In this document: one piece after another, positions 10,414 through 21,400 of the stretch | Layout of the letters: the number at the start of each line of letters is the position of its first letter | Position numbering within the stretch: position 1 is the stretch's first letter | Assembly: GCA_030144725.1 (NCBI GenBank) | Contig: JASKMD010000004.1 | Location: 7,102,329-7,166,328, forward strand | From: Haematococcus lacustris | Lineage: Eukaryota > Chlorophyta > Chlorophyceae > Chlamydomonadales > Haematococcaceae | Length of the DNA stretch: 64,000 nt | Direction of reading: 5' to 3' | The notes under the pieces: model-generated | Seen by the model: only the letters and a program-made list of their open reading frames with translations | Told to the model about the DNA's origin: nothing | Database searches by the model: none | Made by a program: the position numbers and the translations under genes

Positions 10414-11731
10414 CCTGTCTGTGTGCAAGGTATCAATCAGTGTTGTGAGCCACGATTGATCAAGTGTCAGACAAGAACCTGCATTGGCTCTTGCCCCAAC
10501 TGGCCGCTCAGCTGGCTGCTATGGCATCATGTCAGGTCACACCTTGTTCAACCCTTGCTGGCACACCTGGCAGTGAGGTGTCACGTGGGTCATGTGAGGT
10601 GGCTGTCAAGAGAGGAGGCTCAGCCCGGACTTTGTTTGTGCTGTCCCTGCTGCCAAGACAGTTGCCAAGGGCCTGAGTGCAAGAAAGCTGCAGGTAGGTC
10701 AACAAGATGCAGCCTGAAACCCCCTTACTTGGCTTGATTTTGTTAGGTACTGCTTGACCCACTTACCTCTTGGTGGCAGTGCCACGTTATGGCGGCTGGA
10801 AAGGACGGGGACGGCATGATGGGTGACGGCTAAGCGGCTGACCCTGCTTGGTTGCCCCATTCTTAGGCATGGCATTTCTGGACTATGACAGATGCTGTTG
10901 AGGCACTTGTACTTTCAGGCGCTCCCTACATGGGGTTGGTAATGTGCATGCGATTATTCTCTCGGTACTTCATCTTCTTCGATAGCGTTTGTCACATTGG
11001 CAGCTGCACGTCAATGCGCGTTATCTGACCATCAGCGCAAGCCATTGCATTCTTTGCTCGCGTACTGCCACATGTGCCCGCGAACATATCACAGCGGCGA
11101 GACGGGTCTCATTGGCACGGTGAGCCGCATCGCTGTGGCCCCATCTACCTAGATGATGATGTGGCTTACACCGCTTAAGCCGTCAGCCGTTAGGCTGCTA
11201 GGTCAGGGCCTCCCAACTCTGATGTTTTGGCATGTAAGACCGTCACATGCGACCGATTGCTCCGGGAGCAGGCCGATGGCTTTAGCCCCGCGCGGCATGG
11301 CTTAAACGCGGACTCTAGTTACGACAGCAACCAGTAGTTGCTTCGATTGTGGTCGGCAGGGTGGTTGGGATCCGCCGGCCACCCTCAAGACATCGCGCAG
11401 TGCAGGCGTGCTGTTGGTGCTCTACGCATAGGCGCTGCTGCCAGCCCGCGAGGTGAGGTGCACGCAGCAGTTGCCACCTATCCTGCGCCAGCACAGGTTA
11501 CCCGACGAACATCTGATGATGCAGGAGTTTCCGAGTACACCTCAGCACACGTAAATGGCTTTTCCAAGCTTCAGCTGCGGCTCCGCTGAGCAGGTAGGAT
11601 TTTGCTGCAAGTCAGAAAATCCAGCCAAAACTCATAGAGATGTCTTAATTTTGAGCTGGCCGCACTTTCAAAGACTACTCTACTCATATGCTCAGCTGTG
11701 ACAGAAGAAGCAATATTACTCTCAAAGCTCA
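10414..11731. other. Intergenic repeat-rich stretch
   Basis: No gene is supported. An unassigned open frame lies at 10464-10676. The part 10925-11150 is a diverged copy of 16395-16625 and is therefore dispersed-repeat sequence. Confidence 0.4.
10925..11150 (-). mobile_element. LINE-like remnant (repeat P, copy 1)
   Basis: Shares with 16395-16625 the stretch from GATAGCGTTTGTCACATTGG to CCCCATCTACCTAG. In the better copy the minus strand encodes a decayed protein, so this is read as a retroelement remnant on the minus strand. Too diverged for a frame here. Confidence 0.4.
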
Positions 11732-11854
11732 GTGAGCCTTAGCGTGTCAATTGCAGGTGCCCAAGCACCACATAAGTCTCCTGCCCACAGTACCTGGCAG
11801 GCCCAGCTGCCTACCACCACCTCCCAGCCCCTCCTCACTGCCCTTTTGCTTGAC

Positions 11855-12397
11855 ATGCCACGCGCCCCAAAACAAACTAGAGCAAACAGAGCCAACGGGG
11901 CAAAGGCTAAGGCTCGGCATGAGGCAGCCCAGAGCATGGAGCAGCTCACCGCTGCGCATGCAACCCTCACCGCTGCGCATGCAGCCCTCAATGCTGATCT
12001 TCTCAGCTCCCGGGAGCAGTACAGCCAGCTGAGGGAGTGGCACCGCAGCCTGCTGGTCTCTGCTGGTCAGCGTGAGCAACAATGGGAGTTAGACCTGCTG
12101 GGGTGGGTGCAGCAGCTCGAGCAGCTGGAGGAGGCGTTCTTGCAGCAGCTGCAGGGCACACAAGCCCAACTCACTGACACAGCGGCTGCCCTAGAGGCCG
12201 CCCAAAAAGACCTGGCAGCGGCCCGCACTGAGTTGGCCCACACCAAGCAGCAGCTGACCACCACCAACATCAAGCTGGAGCAGCTGCGGGCACAGGTGGA
12301 CGCAGCCAACAAGGGCTTCAGCAAGGACCACAAGGACAAGTGGAATCTCATCTACTGTACCCAGCCAGGGTTCTGCTACCATGGGGTGCTAGTATAG
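11855..12397 (+). CDS. Small basic coiled-coil protein, unknown function
   Basis: I do not recognise a family. The most likely start is ATG 11855, giving about 180 residues; the frame is open further upstream to 11732, but that stretch is Pro/Thr-rich. The N-terminus is basic (MPRAPKQTRANRANGAKAKA). A long heptad-like coiled coil follows: SMEQLTAAHATLTAAHAALN, then LEQLEEAFLQQLQ, LEAAQKDLAAARTELAHTKQ and IKLEQLRAQVDAA. It ends in a non-coil tail. Neighbours on both sides are retroelement remnants, so it may be a retroelement ORF1-type protein or a stray host gene. The tail region (12345-12370) is partly repeated at 12512-12537. Confidence 0.45.
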   Translation: MPRAPKQTRANRANGAKAKARHEAAQSMEQLTAAHATLTAAHAALNADLLSSREQYSQLREWHRSLLVSAGQREQQWELDLLGWVQQLEQLEEAFLQQLQGTQAQLTDTAAALEAAQKDLAAARTELAHTKQQLTTTNIKLEQLRAQVDAANKGFSKDHKDKWNLIYCTQPGFCYHGVLV

Positions 12398-13202
12398 GGC
12401 TTTGTTGTGGCCATAAGGCAAGAGTTGCAGTTGCTCGGGAAGGGTGTTCTGCTACCACATCTGCGATGGGTGCTTGCAGTCCTACTAGATGTTAGCCTTT
12501 AGATACTTGTTGCTCATCTACTGTACCCAGCCAGGGGGTATGCACGTTGTGGCATGCACCTACGGCATGGATTGATGGTAAAGCAAAAACTGCTGTTCGT
12601 CAACAAACTCTAGTGCCAGGGGCCTTAGCTATGGAGTGTACAGGCCTGCAAGTGCGAGTGGGGCCAGATGGGAGGACACGAGGTGCGAGGGAGTCAGTCA
12701 TGGCACCGTGGACCGAAGCACCGTGGACCGTGGAGCAAGTCATGGCACCGTGGACCGAAGCACATGTCTTGGTGGTGATGTCCCAAAACGATGCGACACA
12801 ACGAAGGCTTCGCACCTACGCATATGCTCTTGCTACAACTAACAAAGCACATAAACAGGGGAACGAGCAGAAAAGGCTTAAGTATGAAGAGTCCCGCGGT
12901 CAGTTTGACTATCAGGCCACATAGCCTACTGTTACAAGAAGTGAAGGGTGCACATAGCGTCTTGATGAACCGCTAGAGCATACAACCACTCCGTCTCTCG
13001 CTTGACAGCGCGAGCGACACAAATGACGAGTGAAAGCTAATAGATGTTAAGAAATGTGCGGCTGTTCTAGACGCAGCATCAGCAGGGGTGTGGGTGCGTT
13101 AAAGAAGCATTTCAGCATCTTAAGTTTCAAACTCGCGATTTCGGCCATCGCAACACAAAGCGCGACTGCACACATACTTGCGTTTGCTTCATCACGGCGT
13201 CA
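12398..13202. other. Intergenic with short tandem repeats
   Basis: No gene supported. At about 12698-12770 a unit of roughly 36 bp containing CATGGCACCGTGGACCGAAG is repeated imperfectly. The segment CTCATCTACTGTACCCAGCC occurs at 12345 and again at 12512. Confidence 0.45.
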
Positions 13203-13964
13203 TTAAGAAGGTCGAGGGTGGAGGAGGCGTGCATGGTGATATCTGCCCATAAAATGTAGGCCGGGTTCACGCCTGAGCAGTGCATCATATACATAGTCAT
13301 GGACGCTCAGGACAGCAGTTCCATGTAGCCAAGCGAGCCCTCTACATACTGATGTGCTTCGTTGATCAATCCGCAAACTGTACGAGAAATAAACCGCGTG
13401 AAACGGACACACCCCCTTTTCAAGGGGGTTGGGAGGCCCTGATGCTAGGCCGCCCTCCCCCTCTAGGGGTTCGGGACTTTCTGTAACGCACTTCAAAGCA
13501 AGGTGCACAAACAAAGGTGCACATGGGCTCAACATGAAGTTATGCAAATTCTCATTATTGTTCTGTAAAGTCATGGCAAACTCCGGCTGCTCCCTGATGG
13601 AACTCGTGGCAGTGCACTCAAAGATGAAATGCATGGCGTCATCCACTACCCCCTCTGTGCATCTGGTGCATGTGCGATCAATGAAAGTTACCCCCTCAAA
13701 CCGAGCCTTCTCCACCCCCAGACCGCTGTTGCCTAACCTGAACCTAGTCAAGCTCGTGCGAACTTCTGTAGAGAGCTGTCTGTTCAGCAGGTGTGGTGCC
13801 ATGTGATTGATGCCAATGCCGTCCCCATGCTTGAACCATGCAGCATACGAACATCTCTCCCGATGCACCGTCTCAGGCAATCTAGGGTCTCCCTCAAACC
13901 CAACCCAACGCCTCCCCCACCTCTCGAGCCACTTCACTTCCATAGCCTTGGTGCCTAGGACCAT
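13203..13964 (-). pseudogene. LINE reverse-transcriptase protein C-terminal fragment
   Basis: About 254 residues on the minus strand without start context. It contains LTRFRLGNSGLGVEKARFEG followed by a Cys/His cluster: RTCTRC, then DDAMHFIFEC (C-x2-C ... H-x4-C). This zf-RVT-type knuckle is found at the C-terminus of many plant and algal non-LTR retrotransposon ORF2 proteins. No reverse-transcriptase core is attached, so it is a fragment. It abuts repeat P at 13965, and the same CATCTACCTAG boundary recurs at 11145 and 16615. Confidence 0.6.
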
Positions 13965-14320
13965 CTACCTAGCGTATTGAGCTGGTTGTGCACAAATGGA
14001 ATGTCCGGCTGACCCCCAACCCCGCCTGCCGGGCGTGCAGGGCGCCTAGAGGGGGTGATTGAAACATATCTCCATGCTCGCTTCCGCCGTATACACCAGT
14101 TGGGTCGGCGCACACTAAGGTATCACCGGCTTACACCCCCCCTCCTCCACTGTGTCCTCCACTGTGTTGCACCCGCTGCATCCACAGGAAAGTGGCCATG
14201 GAATGTTTGTTCTATACCCATTGGCGCATCTATTGAAACAAACCGCACATTAAACGGCCCATGCCTCTAACAGTTTGACACTTTCAAAGTCACATCATGT
14301 TCATCAGGCAGTTCAAGGCC
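13965..14320 (-). mobile_element. LINE-like remnant (repeat P, copy 2)
   Basis: Diverged copy of 16620-16985 on the same strand; they share, for example, GTGCACAAATGGAATGTCCG and GGCGCACACTAAG. It directly precedes, on the minus strand, the LINE fragment 13203-13964, so both probably derive from one element. Confidence 0.45.
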
Positions 14321-14399
14321 ACGGCATGCAACGACCCACCATGCCCGCCCCTCCTCCACCCATCATTGCAGGAGCCCACCTCATCAAGCCTGCCCACCC

Positions 14400-14585
14400 C
14401 CTCGCAGCCCACACCCTCCCCTCCCAATCCAACCCTTCCCAGCCCAACCCCTCCCAGCCCAACCCCACCCCCTCCCAGCCCAACCCCTCCCAGCCCAACC
14501 CCACCCCCTCCCAGCACACCCCCTCCCAGCCCACCCCTCCCAGCACACCCCTCCCAGCACACCCCCTCCCAACCCCTCCCAGCCC
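14400..14585. repeat. CCCAACCCCTCCCAG minisatellite
   Basis: A C-rich array of 10-25-bp variants of CCCAGCCCAACCCCTC just upstream of the coiled-coil gene at 14597. It creates long Pro/Ser open frames that I treat as artefacts. Confidence 0.85.
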
Positions 14586-14596
14586 TAGGCACCACC

Positions 14597-15633
14597 ATGA
14601 GGGGTAAGAGGCTCAGCAAGAAGCAGCGTCAACAGCTGCAAGAGCTGCATGCCTCACCCAAGGCAGGGTTTAAGTGCAGCCCTAGTGGCTTGAAAGCTCA
14701 AAAGAACAAGGCACAGGAGGAGGCCTTGGAAATGCGGGCACAGGTTGAGCGGCTCCACCAGCAGCTCAGTGATGCGGAGGCACATTTGCAGCAAGTGCGG
14801 GCAGATATTGAGCAGCTGCAGGCAGCACACCAAGAGCTGCTGGGTGAGAATGAGGCATTGGACCAGCAAGCTGAGGAGCGCACCCATGCAATCCAGCTGT
14901 TGCAGCGAGACAAGCGCAGGCTGTCCCTTGCGCTACGCAACGTCCGCCGCTGCCGTTCAAGCGGCCCCCGGCTCACCCGGCATCAGCGGCAGCTAGCGAA
15001 CATCCTGATGCGGCATCGGGTGTCACCTGAGGGTGGCTATGGCATCCCTTCAGGCAGTGCAGCCCAGCAGCCCTGCCCATCTCCTGACCCACCCGCGTTG
15101 ACAACCAACTTCATCCCCACGCAAGTGGGGCGCTGTGGGAAGCCTGCGGCCAGGACAGCGGCATACCTCGTGCAACACTACCTCAGCACAGCCAGGCTGG
15201 TGCTACAGACACAGGTCAGCCGCCGCAAGCTGCCCATGTGCAGAGAGTTTGTGAATGAGCAGTGCCTGGTGCCAAACCCACACCGACCTGGGCAGAGCAC
15301 CACTGTGAGGCGGCAGTTGCGCCTAGTAGCCAAGTACCTGAAGAGCAAAACCCTTGGTGAGGCTGGGCTGGGCTGGGCTGGGCTGGGCTGGCAGGTGGGT
15401 GCTGGCAGATGCTTGCACCCCCTGTTGAGTCACCTCAAGGGCCTACTGCATCACCTGATTTACGGCACATGTATCAGCTGGCTCTAGCTGCAATCGCTAC
15501 CCAAGGGCAGGCTGCCCCGGCTCAAGGTAGCAAGCTAGGTGCAGCAGCGCCGGCTCCTGGCTTCACGCTACGCAAGCGTACCACACCTGCTGGGTTGGGG
15601 CTGCCCAAGACAGCTGCCAAGCGCATGCGGTGA
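14597..15633 (+). CDS. Basic coiled-coil protein, unknown function
   Basis: Unrecognised family. Two exons, 14597-15356 and 15395-15633, join in phase (donor G|GTGAGG; acceptor GGCAG before GTGGG) to about 332 residues. It begins MRGKRLSKKQRQQLQELHAS, which is basic. A long coiled coil follows (ALEMRAQVERLHQQLSDAEA ... LQQVRADIEQLQAAHQELLG). Next comes a basic region (DKRRLSLALRNVRRCR) and a C-terminal domain with CREFVNEQCLVPNPHRPG and TVRRQLRLVAKYLKSKTLG. The end is again basic (KTAAKRMR). The intron contains GGGCT repeats. The start is taken at 14597 because upstream codons are minisatellite. Basic plus coiled-coil proteins between LINE fragments could be ORF1-like or DNA-binding proteins; no function is claimed. 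Confidence 0.5.
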
Positions 15634-15734
15634 CCCACGAGACATAGTTAGACAGGCCCCCAGCGCCAACTCAGGTTGTGAAGTGCGCAACAGAGGCTGT
15701 AGCGGTCACCTCTCCCAACCGCACCTGCCAACCG

Positions 15735-16065
15735 CCTTCGTGCCACATTCCCGCAACCGTTTTCCGATCCGACTGCTTCTGCCGATGCGCATGCTCGTGT
15801 AGAGCAGCCTAAGCGACGCGGGTGGTCGCAGCGATGACTGCATGCCCCGAACCGGCTCAAATTTAAGTCACTAACTTTGATGCTTTGCTGTGCACGGCCT
15901 ACTGACTGGATAATTATTCTGGATGGGTGAAAGGTAGCTGGCTGGGTTGGCTACATACTGAGCCAGCTAGCATTAAATTTGGCGCAGCGAGTGCAGAGTT
16001 ACAGCCGTCCTACTACCAGGGGTCGGTTTACTGCCATTTTTTGAATGTTGGGAGCGCCTGAGTAC
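15735..16065. repeat. Dispersed repeat Q, copy 1
   Basis: About 330 bp alignable to 17285-17612 in the same orientation, from CACATTCCCGCAACCG to a segment ending TTTTTGAA..GTTGGGA. Similarity is estimated by eye at about 85%. No coding capacity seen. Confidence 0.75.
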
Positions 16066-16389
16066 AAGGCTTACTGCCAAAGCACCAAGCCTGCATCCAC
16101 AACAATGGGCTTGCTGCCGTAACATTGGGCATGCTACTAGGACACAAAGCATGCTAGGCATGCCATGCGGTGCGGCACTAGTACCCTAGTACTTATGAGG
16201 TGCGCCCTGTGGGCTGTGGGCTCAGCTGTTTGCTGGGCTGCATCTGTGCCGATGCTGAACGGGTTGGGTTGGAACCCAGACAAGAACAAGTCCAGAGGGC
16301 TCTCAGGTGACCTGCAAGAGACACACATGCCATGCCATGCAGTCAGCCATGTCGCAAGTCTTCCACCCATGCAACGCACTACAGTCAGG

Positions 16390-16985
16390 CGTTCCCAACA
16401 TGGGGTTGGTAATGTTCATGCAAGTACTCTATCAAGACTGCACTATTTTCGATAGCGTTTGTCACATTGGCAGCCATAACTTATTCGACGTAATCTGACC
16501 ATCAGCGCTAGCCATTGGAGTCTTTGCTCGTGTACTGCCACATGTGCCCGCGAACAAATCACATCGGCGAGACGGGTCTCCTTGGCACGGTGAGCCACAT
16601 CGCTGAGGCCCCATCTACCTAGCGTAGTGAGCTGGTTGTGCACAAATGGAATGTCCGGCTGACACCCAACGCGATGTCTGCCGGGCGTGCAGGGCACCTT
16701 GACGGGGTGATTGAAACATCTGGGCGTATTCGCTTTCGCCAAATACACCATCTGGGTCGGCGCACACTAAGATATCACCGGCTTACACCCCCCCCTCCTC
16801 CACTGTGTCCTCCACCGTGTTGCACCAGCTGCACCCATAGAAAAAGCGATACGTAATGTTTGTTCTTAACCCATTGGCGCATCTATTGAAACAAACCGCA
16901 CATTAAAAAACCCAGGCCTCTATCAGTTTGACATCTTCAAGGTGACATCATGTTTTCCAAGCAGAATCAGGGCCACGGGGCTGTG
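16390..16985 (-). mobile_element. LINE-like remnant (repeat P, longest copy)
   Basis: The longest of three related copies. The minus strand is open from 16751 to 16443 and encodes a fragment containing FVHNQLTTLGRWGLSDVAHR and LADVICSRAHVAVHEQRLQW. There is no recognisable catalytic motif. Shared sequence with the copy beside the LINE C-terminal fragment at 13.2-14.3 kb suggests a retroelement origin. Confidence 0.45.
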
Positions 16986-17284
16986 GGGTGGCAGTTGAGC
17001 TATGAAACTTTGCACGCAGGTGGATGGCATGTAGGGGAGTGTAACTCTGAGAGGAGCCGAGTCAAAACTCGGTCATGGTGTGGAGCTGTGTTACTGACTG
17101 CATGGCTCTGGCCTTGAGATCGGCTAAGGGAGTTGAGGGTCACAGACCAAAGTGTGCTTTTGACATATCTGAGTATGAGCGTTTGTAACAATGTCTGAGA
17201 GGAGCTTAACCTAGTAAGTAGCATGCTGTAAGTCCCAATGGTTGAGCTGTGGCATTGCCCTCCAGGTATGGGGGGAGGTGGGCT

Positions 17285-17612
17285 CAGTGTCACATTCCCG
17301 CAACCGCTCTCCGATCCGACTGCTGCTGTCGACGCGCACGCTCGCGTAGAGCAGCCTCAGCGACGCGGGCGGTCGTAGCGATGACTGCATGCTCCGCAAC
17401 GGCTCGAATTTAAATCACCAACTTTGATGCTTTGCTGTGCACGACCTACTGAGTGTAAAACTATTCTGGATGGTCGAAAGGTAGCTGGCCGGGTTGGCTA
17501 CATTGTGAATCATATAGCATAATATTTGGCGCAGTGAGTGCAGAGTTACAGCCGTCCTACTGCCAAGGGTCGGTTTCCTGTCATTTTTGAACAGTTGGGA
17601 ACACCTGAACTA
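17285..17612. repeat. Dispersed repeat Q, copy 2
   Basis: Direct copy of 15735-16065, about 1.55 kb downstream. Together with repeat P it suggests a locally duplicated repeat unit. Confidence 0.75.
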
Positions 17613-18478
17613 CAGCCATGGTATTGCATCACTTCCTCACTCAGCGTACGCCACCTTTCTTTTCTTTTGGTCACAAGCCACTTCTTCTGTGGCGAGTTGT
17701 TGTATGATTGCTGGTAGTGAGAGCAACCCTGCCTACCTAGACGTGGCTTGGGTTGTTGGGGTTGTGAGTAGCGAGCGACCGCCAACACATAAGTCTACAT
17801 TTTTCTAGCCTATAATTCTAAATCTTCGAGCCATTTTTGATAGGTCCCTCTTGCATATAGCAATGGGTGTTTATAGGAATCCGAGCCAACTATAATACTG
17901 TGGGTGTACCCTAGTTGTGAGCCACTACTGGCAGACAGCAGCGGCCGCCAGTAAGACTACAAAGCACACAGCAGTATGACCTAATAATCAAGACCTGATT
18001 GAACACTGACATTGAATGGCTTCCTTGCATTGGGTACAGGCATACACAAAGAATCCAATTGATTCTGAGACCATGCACCTGCGTCAAGGCAGCATGCATC
18101 TGCAAGGGACATAATGTGCGGCATCAGCGTGACTGATGCGAAGTTCTTTTGCAATCACATGCTGGCTTCACAACCTCTGACGTGCTGAACATGAAAGGAA
18201 CAGGAAGATGGGGCACATAATCCAGCAGTGCCCCAGCTGCGGCATCCAGCCGCACCAGAACCTGCACTACGGGCCTCAACATCTAGGTTGGGCTCGTTCT
18301 CTGGGTCAGTCTCGCATAGTCTGTTTGATCACAACCTAGAGGCTGGCTGGGGCTGCCCAGGCTGCCCCGGCTCTACCAATCTCGGGCTGTACTTTTACTG
18401 CAAGCCTGGGCTCTAAGCTGGTCCTGGCTCAACCTAGACTTGAAGCTGCTTGTCTACACAAACCGCTACGTCGACGCA
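17613..18478. other. Intergenic, downstream of kinase gene
   Basis: No gene supported on either strand. AT content is higher than around it. It probably includes the 3' UTR of the minus-strand kinase. Confidence 0.4.
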
Positions 18479-21400
18479 CTACTGACCAATCTGCAACCTG
18501 TGAATCATGGCTTCGATTTCCTGTGGCGACATCGCGTCGGCTGCATGGGGGGCACCAACACCGTGCTGTTTCATGCTGGCAGTGGGGGTTAGGCCATGAG
18601 CATCCAGGTGGGCGGGCAGGACCGTCGCAGGCGGGGCTGCAGCTGCATTGCTGTTGTAAGACACAGAGCTGCGGCGGCGCAGGGCGTGCTGGGGGATGAG
18701 CACAGATGTGCGGCGCTGGTAGGACCGGATCCAAGGGTTGTGCAGCATCTCTATCACCGTGGGGCGGTCCCCTGGGTGCTTCTTGAGTGCCTGCGAGGCC
18801 CAGACCAGTGAGAGTATACTGAGGTGGGAGGGGCATGAGCAAACAACACATTGACAGACAAGGATTGCATTCCAAGACAGCAAGGCAACAACGTTCACCT
18901 TAATAGCATGACCCTAGCCACAGCTACAGAGGGCACACCATCAACATGCAGCTTGTCATTCACAAACTTGAGTTGAATGGTCCAAATGGTGGACATACAA
19001 AATGGTGGTGGTGGTGGTGATGATATGATGACGCATATTATGCTAAACTGGCAAGAAGCCCCCTCTAGCTGCAAGGACACACCCTGTGGGCTTAATTCGA
19101 GCTGCCATGCCATGACACATCTTGGCTATGACGGTTTCTAGAGCTGTTGCAGCTGCAGGCAGGAGCCCCATTGCGTGAACTATACGTTGTACACATCTTA
19201 CTCAGCAGAGCTCCCAGTGTAACACTGGCACCTCAAAATGGTGGTTATGGTTGTGTTGATGGTGGCTCACATAATGCATTCCAGAGTTGACACAGGTTGT
19301 GGCTAGGACTACACGCACCGCAGTGATGAAGGCCTTGGCAAGCTCGCTGATTTTCTCTGGAAATGCTGGTGTAGAATGGATGATTTTATCCACACTGTCC
19401 AGTTGGTTCTCTCCAGCAAAGGGTGGGAAGCCGACGATCAGCTCATAAGCAAACACACCCACAGCCCAGGCGTCCACACTGTTGTTGTAGTACAGGGATG
19501 TGTTGTTCTTGTTTTCTTGTGGCAGGTTTTTGGGTGGGCAACGCAGCACCTCAGGGGCCATGTAGTCCTGCGCTCAGGCCACACACGTGTGCTGACGCAT
19601 GCACACATGTCGTGGTGCACATCCACACCTGCACCACCTAACTTGCCTCTTGCCTGCAACCATGATCCCCTGTGACTCACCAGGGTGCCTGCCCGGGTGA
19701 CGGCACGCTCCTCGTTGAGGTCAATGGCCAGCCCAAAGTCTGCCAGCTTCAGGACTCGGTGCTCTGTGAAAAGCACATTCTCTGCAAGAGGCGATGCATG
19801 GTTCCAGGGCTGCCATCTACCACTTCTCTGTCATCCGAAGCAGCACAAGTCATAACTATTAAGCGCGCAGCAGCATGTGAGCAGCAGCATCAATACTATT
19901 AGCCCTCACCTGGCTTGATGTCTCGGTGCATGATGCCGTGCGTGTGCAGGTAGTGCAAGGCCAGCAAAAAGGGGTGCAGCACCATCTCCACTGCCTGACG
20001 CTCGGCAAGCCTGCCGCCATTGCGATGCAATAGGCGATACAGGTCACCACCCTCCGCATACTCCTGGACCATGACCACGTCATTGCCCTCCTGCACCAGA
20101 ACACAGTGCAGTACCCACTGTTGCTCCTTCAGCCCCTACTGTCACTGCAGCTAGTTTGTAGCCTTGCAACCAATACCAGTACACAATGCTACGCAACTCC
20201 TGAGTTTAGGGCTATGATCATCTTCTCCAATGGAGCCAGCACATACCTGGAAGGAGCAGTACAACTGGATGATGTTCTGATGCTGAAGCGCAGAGTGCAG
20301 ACGGATCTCACGGTACACTTGGAAGTGATTCAGCTCGCACAGGTTTTCCATGTGGTACACCTTTAGTGCCACTTGTTCCAGAGTGCGCTTGCAAGTTGCC
20401 TGCAAACGAGCCAGGCATTCTACACTGAGCAAGCAGGTGGAGGCTGTCACTGATGGTGTCATGAACATGCAGGTGGAGCAGGCAGACAAGGGTTATCGAG
20501 CTCAGGGTTCGACAGTTCGTGATACCTAGTCTAAGGGCGCCCTTAACTGATGTCAGGGTAAACTACGGGGACCCTATACACTCTTCATACCCCAAAAAAT
20601 TGTGCCGGCCTGCGGCCGGCTTGGAAGAGCCATGTTAGCTTACAGCAGCTAACAAGGAGGCTTCAAAGGTGTCCTCTGGGACAACACCTGCCTCCGTGCC
20701 AAACAAGGCCTCATCAACTTCATCACTTGACTCATGATCGCACTCTTCTTGCTCGCTCTCTTCCCCCCATAGAGATTCTACCTCCTCCATATCCCCTTCT
20801 AAGTCTAGGGGCACATTAGGTTGCTCAACTTCAAGTGGTAGTGCCGCTTCAGATAGAGCTGCTAGGATGCCCTCAGGCTTCCCCGCTGCCTTCAACTTCA
20901 AGATCTCATCCATAGCACTCGCTGCATGTGCAATCAAAGCCTCTTCCTTTTGGTAGCTATGCTTGCTGGGCCCAATGAGCCTGATGCGCATGAGAGAGTC
21001 AACAGTGGCCAGCTTCAACCGGTTTGTGAGCCGGTGCTTGATGATGCGGTGGATGCTAAAGCCTCTCTCAACCACTGCAGTTTGCAATGGCACGAGGAGC
21101 ATGACCTGAGCTAACTGCATCATCAATGGGAAGTGCACATACCCCACCTCCATCAACTGCACCCATGCTGATTGCAATGTGACACTACGATTGGCCTGGA
21201 CAACCCTCCACATCTCACGCTTGAAGAAAGTGAGCTGCTGGACCAAGCGAACCACACCAGCAGTTCCCTCCACCCTAAACAACTGCTGCCTCTGACTTGC
21301 ATTGCAGAAGTGCTTGACCAGCTCTTGCAGCTCTTGCTGGCCATAAGCAACCAACTCAGCGGCGACCATGCCAACATAGGAGCGTGGCACAAAGATTGCA

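Noticed and set aside
13203..13964. Host zinc-finger gene
   Set aside because: The C-x2-C...H-x4-C cluster and the preceding LTRFRLG motif fit a LINE ORF2 C-terminus, and the region adjoins dispersed repeats.
14297..14596. N-terminal extension of the coiled-coil gene
   Set aside because: The upstream codons are a C-rich minisatellite; the ATG at 14597 begins the non-repetitive basic sequence.
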